DNA of 64,000 nucleotides, taken from Certhia americana (taxonomy: Eukaryota; Chordata; Aves; Passeriformes; Certhiidae). The notes under the pieces were generated by a model that was given only the letters and a program-made list of their open reading frames with translations, was not told the origin of the DNA and made no database searches. Both the position numbers and the translations under genes were made by a program. The DNA lies in assembly GCA_018697195.1 (NCBI GenBank), contig CM031857.1, positions 93,568,617 through 93,632,616 of the forward strand, given 5' to 3'. Positions 62,901-64,000 of the stretch are shown here, piece after piece; the first letter of the stretch is position 1; each line of letters begins with the position of its first letter.

Positions 62901-64000
62901 AGCTTTGTAGACACCACTGAATGGAAACACCCACCACCCACCAGCTACGTATTTATTGTGAAACCAAGGCAATAGCAGAAGGCACCAGGGCTGCTGTTAT
63001 CAAGTCAGCTGGGAACACCAGCAATTCTCATGTCCTCTCAGCAGCCAGGTGATCCTGAAGCTCCAACTCAGCAGCAAAATCTTGGTTTTCGGCTGATACA
63101 ACACTGCATATATGGGACTAAGAAGGCTTGAATTAACTGTCAGACATTGCCTCAGGACACAAAGATGCATAGATTTTTCCATTCTCCTTTTATTTGCAAT
63201 CTCTCTGCTTAATCCCACACAGCAGTTTCAGTGAAACCCAATAGGTCGCTGGTGGGTTGCCTCCCACAGCTCCTGTTTTCTCCCTCTGCAGACAGTCTCA
63301 AACGCAGCAGCTAAAACAGGTTTAAGTGTCTGACACACAAATCTCAGAAAAGAGCAGAGGCTTCTGTGGATATATTATTGGGCACATTGATTTGCATGAC
63401 TGAATAGTGCTTTTTAGGGGGTAAACATGGAAATGGCTACAGCTATTGTTGGAATTTTGTATTTTTGAAGGCTATCCTGTTTTTAGAACTAGAGATTTTT
63501 ATTTCTGAAACAATATCTCTGTGACTCTATTCTATATGATGTTGCAGTTTTAGGCCCTCATATATGGACTCTGTGAGGTGTCTTTATACTCTTAGCACAA
63601 TTTTAATGTACTAATCAAGAATATTTTACTGTACAAACACACACCCAAATGAGGCAAATTGAACTATTTCTGTTTCCAAACAGCTGCTCTGTCTCAGAGT
63701 CCTTACAAAGCAATTACACAGTTGAATATAATGTCTTTGATGTTTTTTCATTACAAAATCTTGGCTAAAATATTCTGAGTTTGTATTTATCTTCATTATT
63801 GTAACAGCCTTTGGCAGCAATACATGAGGAAATCAAATAAGGTCATTTTCATTATTTCATCCAAGTGATAAACATTTTCATCATGTGGCTTGGATAAAAT
63901 ACTGTAAGTACAAAGCTGTGGGGAGCTGATGAAATACTTATTAATCATAATATTGAAAAAAAAAATTGCACTAAAAAAATTCAGGATTATGAAGCTGTGT
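59941..64000. other. No gene seen
   Basis: AT-rich, with the CT tract at 61.9 kb. Overlapping frames on both strands at 61998-62556 (151 codons minus, 127 plus) are mutual shadows. Neither has a recognisable domain, so neither is annotated. Confidence 0.55.
61898..61946 (+). repeat. Polypyrimidine tract
   Basis: CT-rich stretch (CTCTCTCTTG, TTCTCTTTCTCTCTTTCCCCC, TTCCCTTCC). It is a simple sequence; no splice acceptor with a plausible exon follows. Confidence 0.8.

Overview
The window reads as non-coding DNA from a bird, most likely a passerine. Four fragments of CR1 LINE are present, and CR1 is the dominant avian retrotransposon. There are two complete solo LTRs in the style of avian endogenous retroviruses, plus a third LTR-like segment. 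Background sequence is AT-rich and CpG-poor, with poly-A runs, TA/CA microsatellites and one 10-N assembly gap (40467-40476). No bacterial or viral gene organisation is seen. The species call is inference from repeat families, not from a diagnostic gene.

I found no convincing protein-coding gene, tRNA, rRNA or CRISPR array. The longest stop-free stretches are about 125-150 codons. They have amino-acid compositions typical of random AT-rich sequence or lie inside repeats. The window is therefore best read as a gene desert or the interior of a very large intron. One segment (about 40728-40993, minus strand) does look coding-like. It is a GC-rich, proline-rich 75-codon frame preceded by a good splice-acceptor-like sequence and followed by an A-tract, so it is either a terminal exon or a retrocopied mRNA fragment.

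Layout: 1-19 kb is unique AT-rich sequence with simple repeats and a GC-rich island at 9.06-9.54 kb. A decayed CR1 3' end lies at 19.3-19.5 kb. A longer, internally deleted CR1 lies at 21.9-23.7 kb and is followed by a CCTT/CCTG microsatellite. Another CR1 tail lies at 28.3-28.5 kb. At 33.5 kb there is a perfect 22-bp palindrome. An LTR-like promoter/poly-A segment lies at 35.3-35.7 kb (minus). A 20-bp minisatellite with an assembly gap, then the coding-like segment, occupy 40.4-41.0 kb. A CpG-rich solo LTR with 6-bp target duplication lies at 44.0-44.7 kb (minus). A TA/CA microsatellite lies at 47.65-47.80 kb. A second solo LTR, with 5-bp target duplication, lies at 48.83-49.55 kb (minus). 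A minus-strand CR1 3' end lies at 59.35-59.94 kb.

The mobile elements differ in apparent age. The 44-kb LTR keeps many CpGs and looks youngest; the 19-kb and 28-kb CR1 tails are the most decayed. I found no undescribed biological system that the sequence itself can support. The items worth checking are the coding-like segment, the young LTR, the perfect palindromes and the unexplained GC-rich islands.
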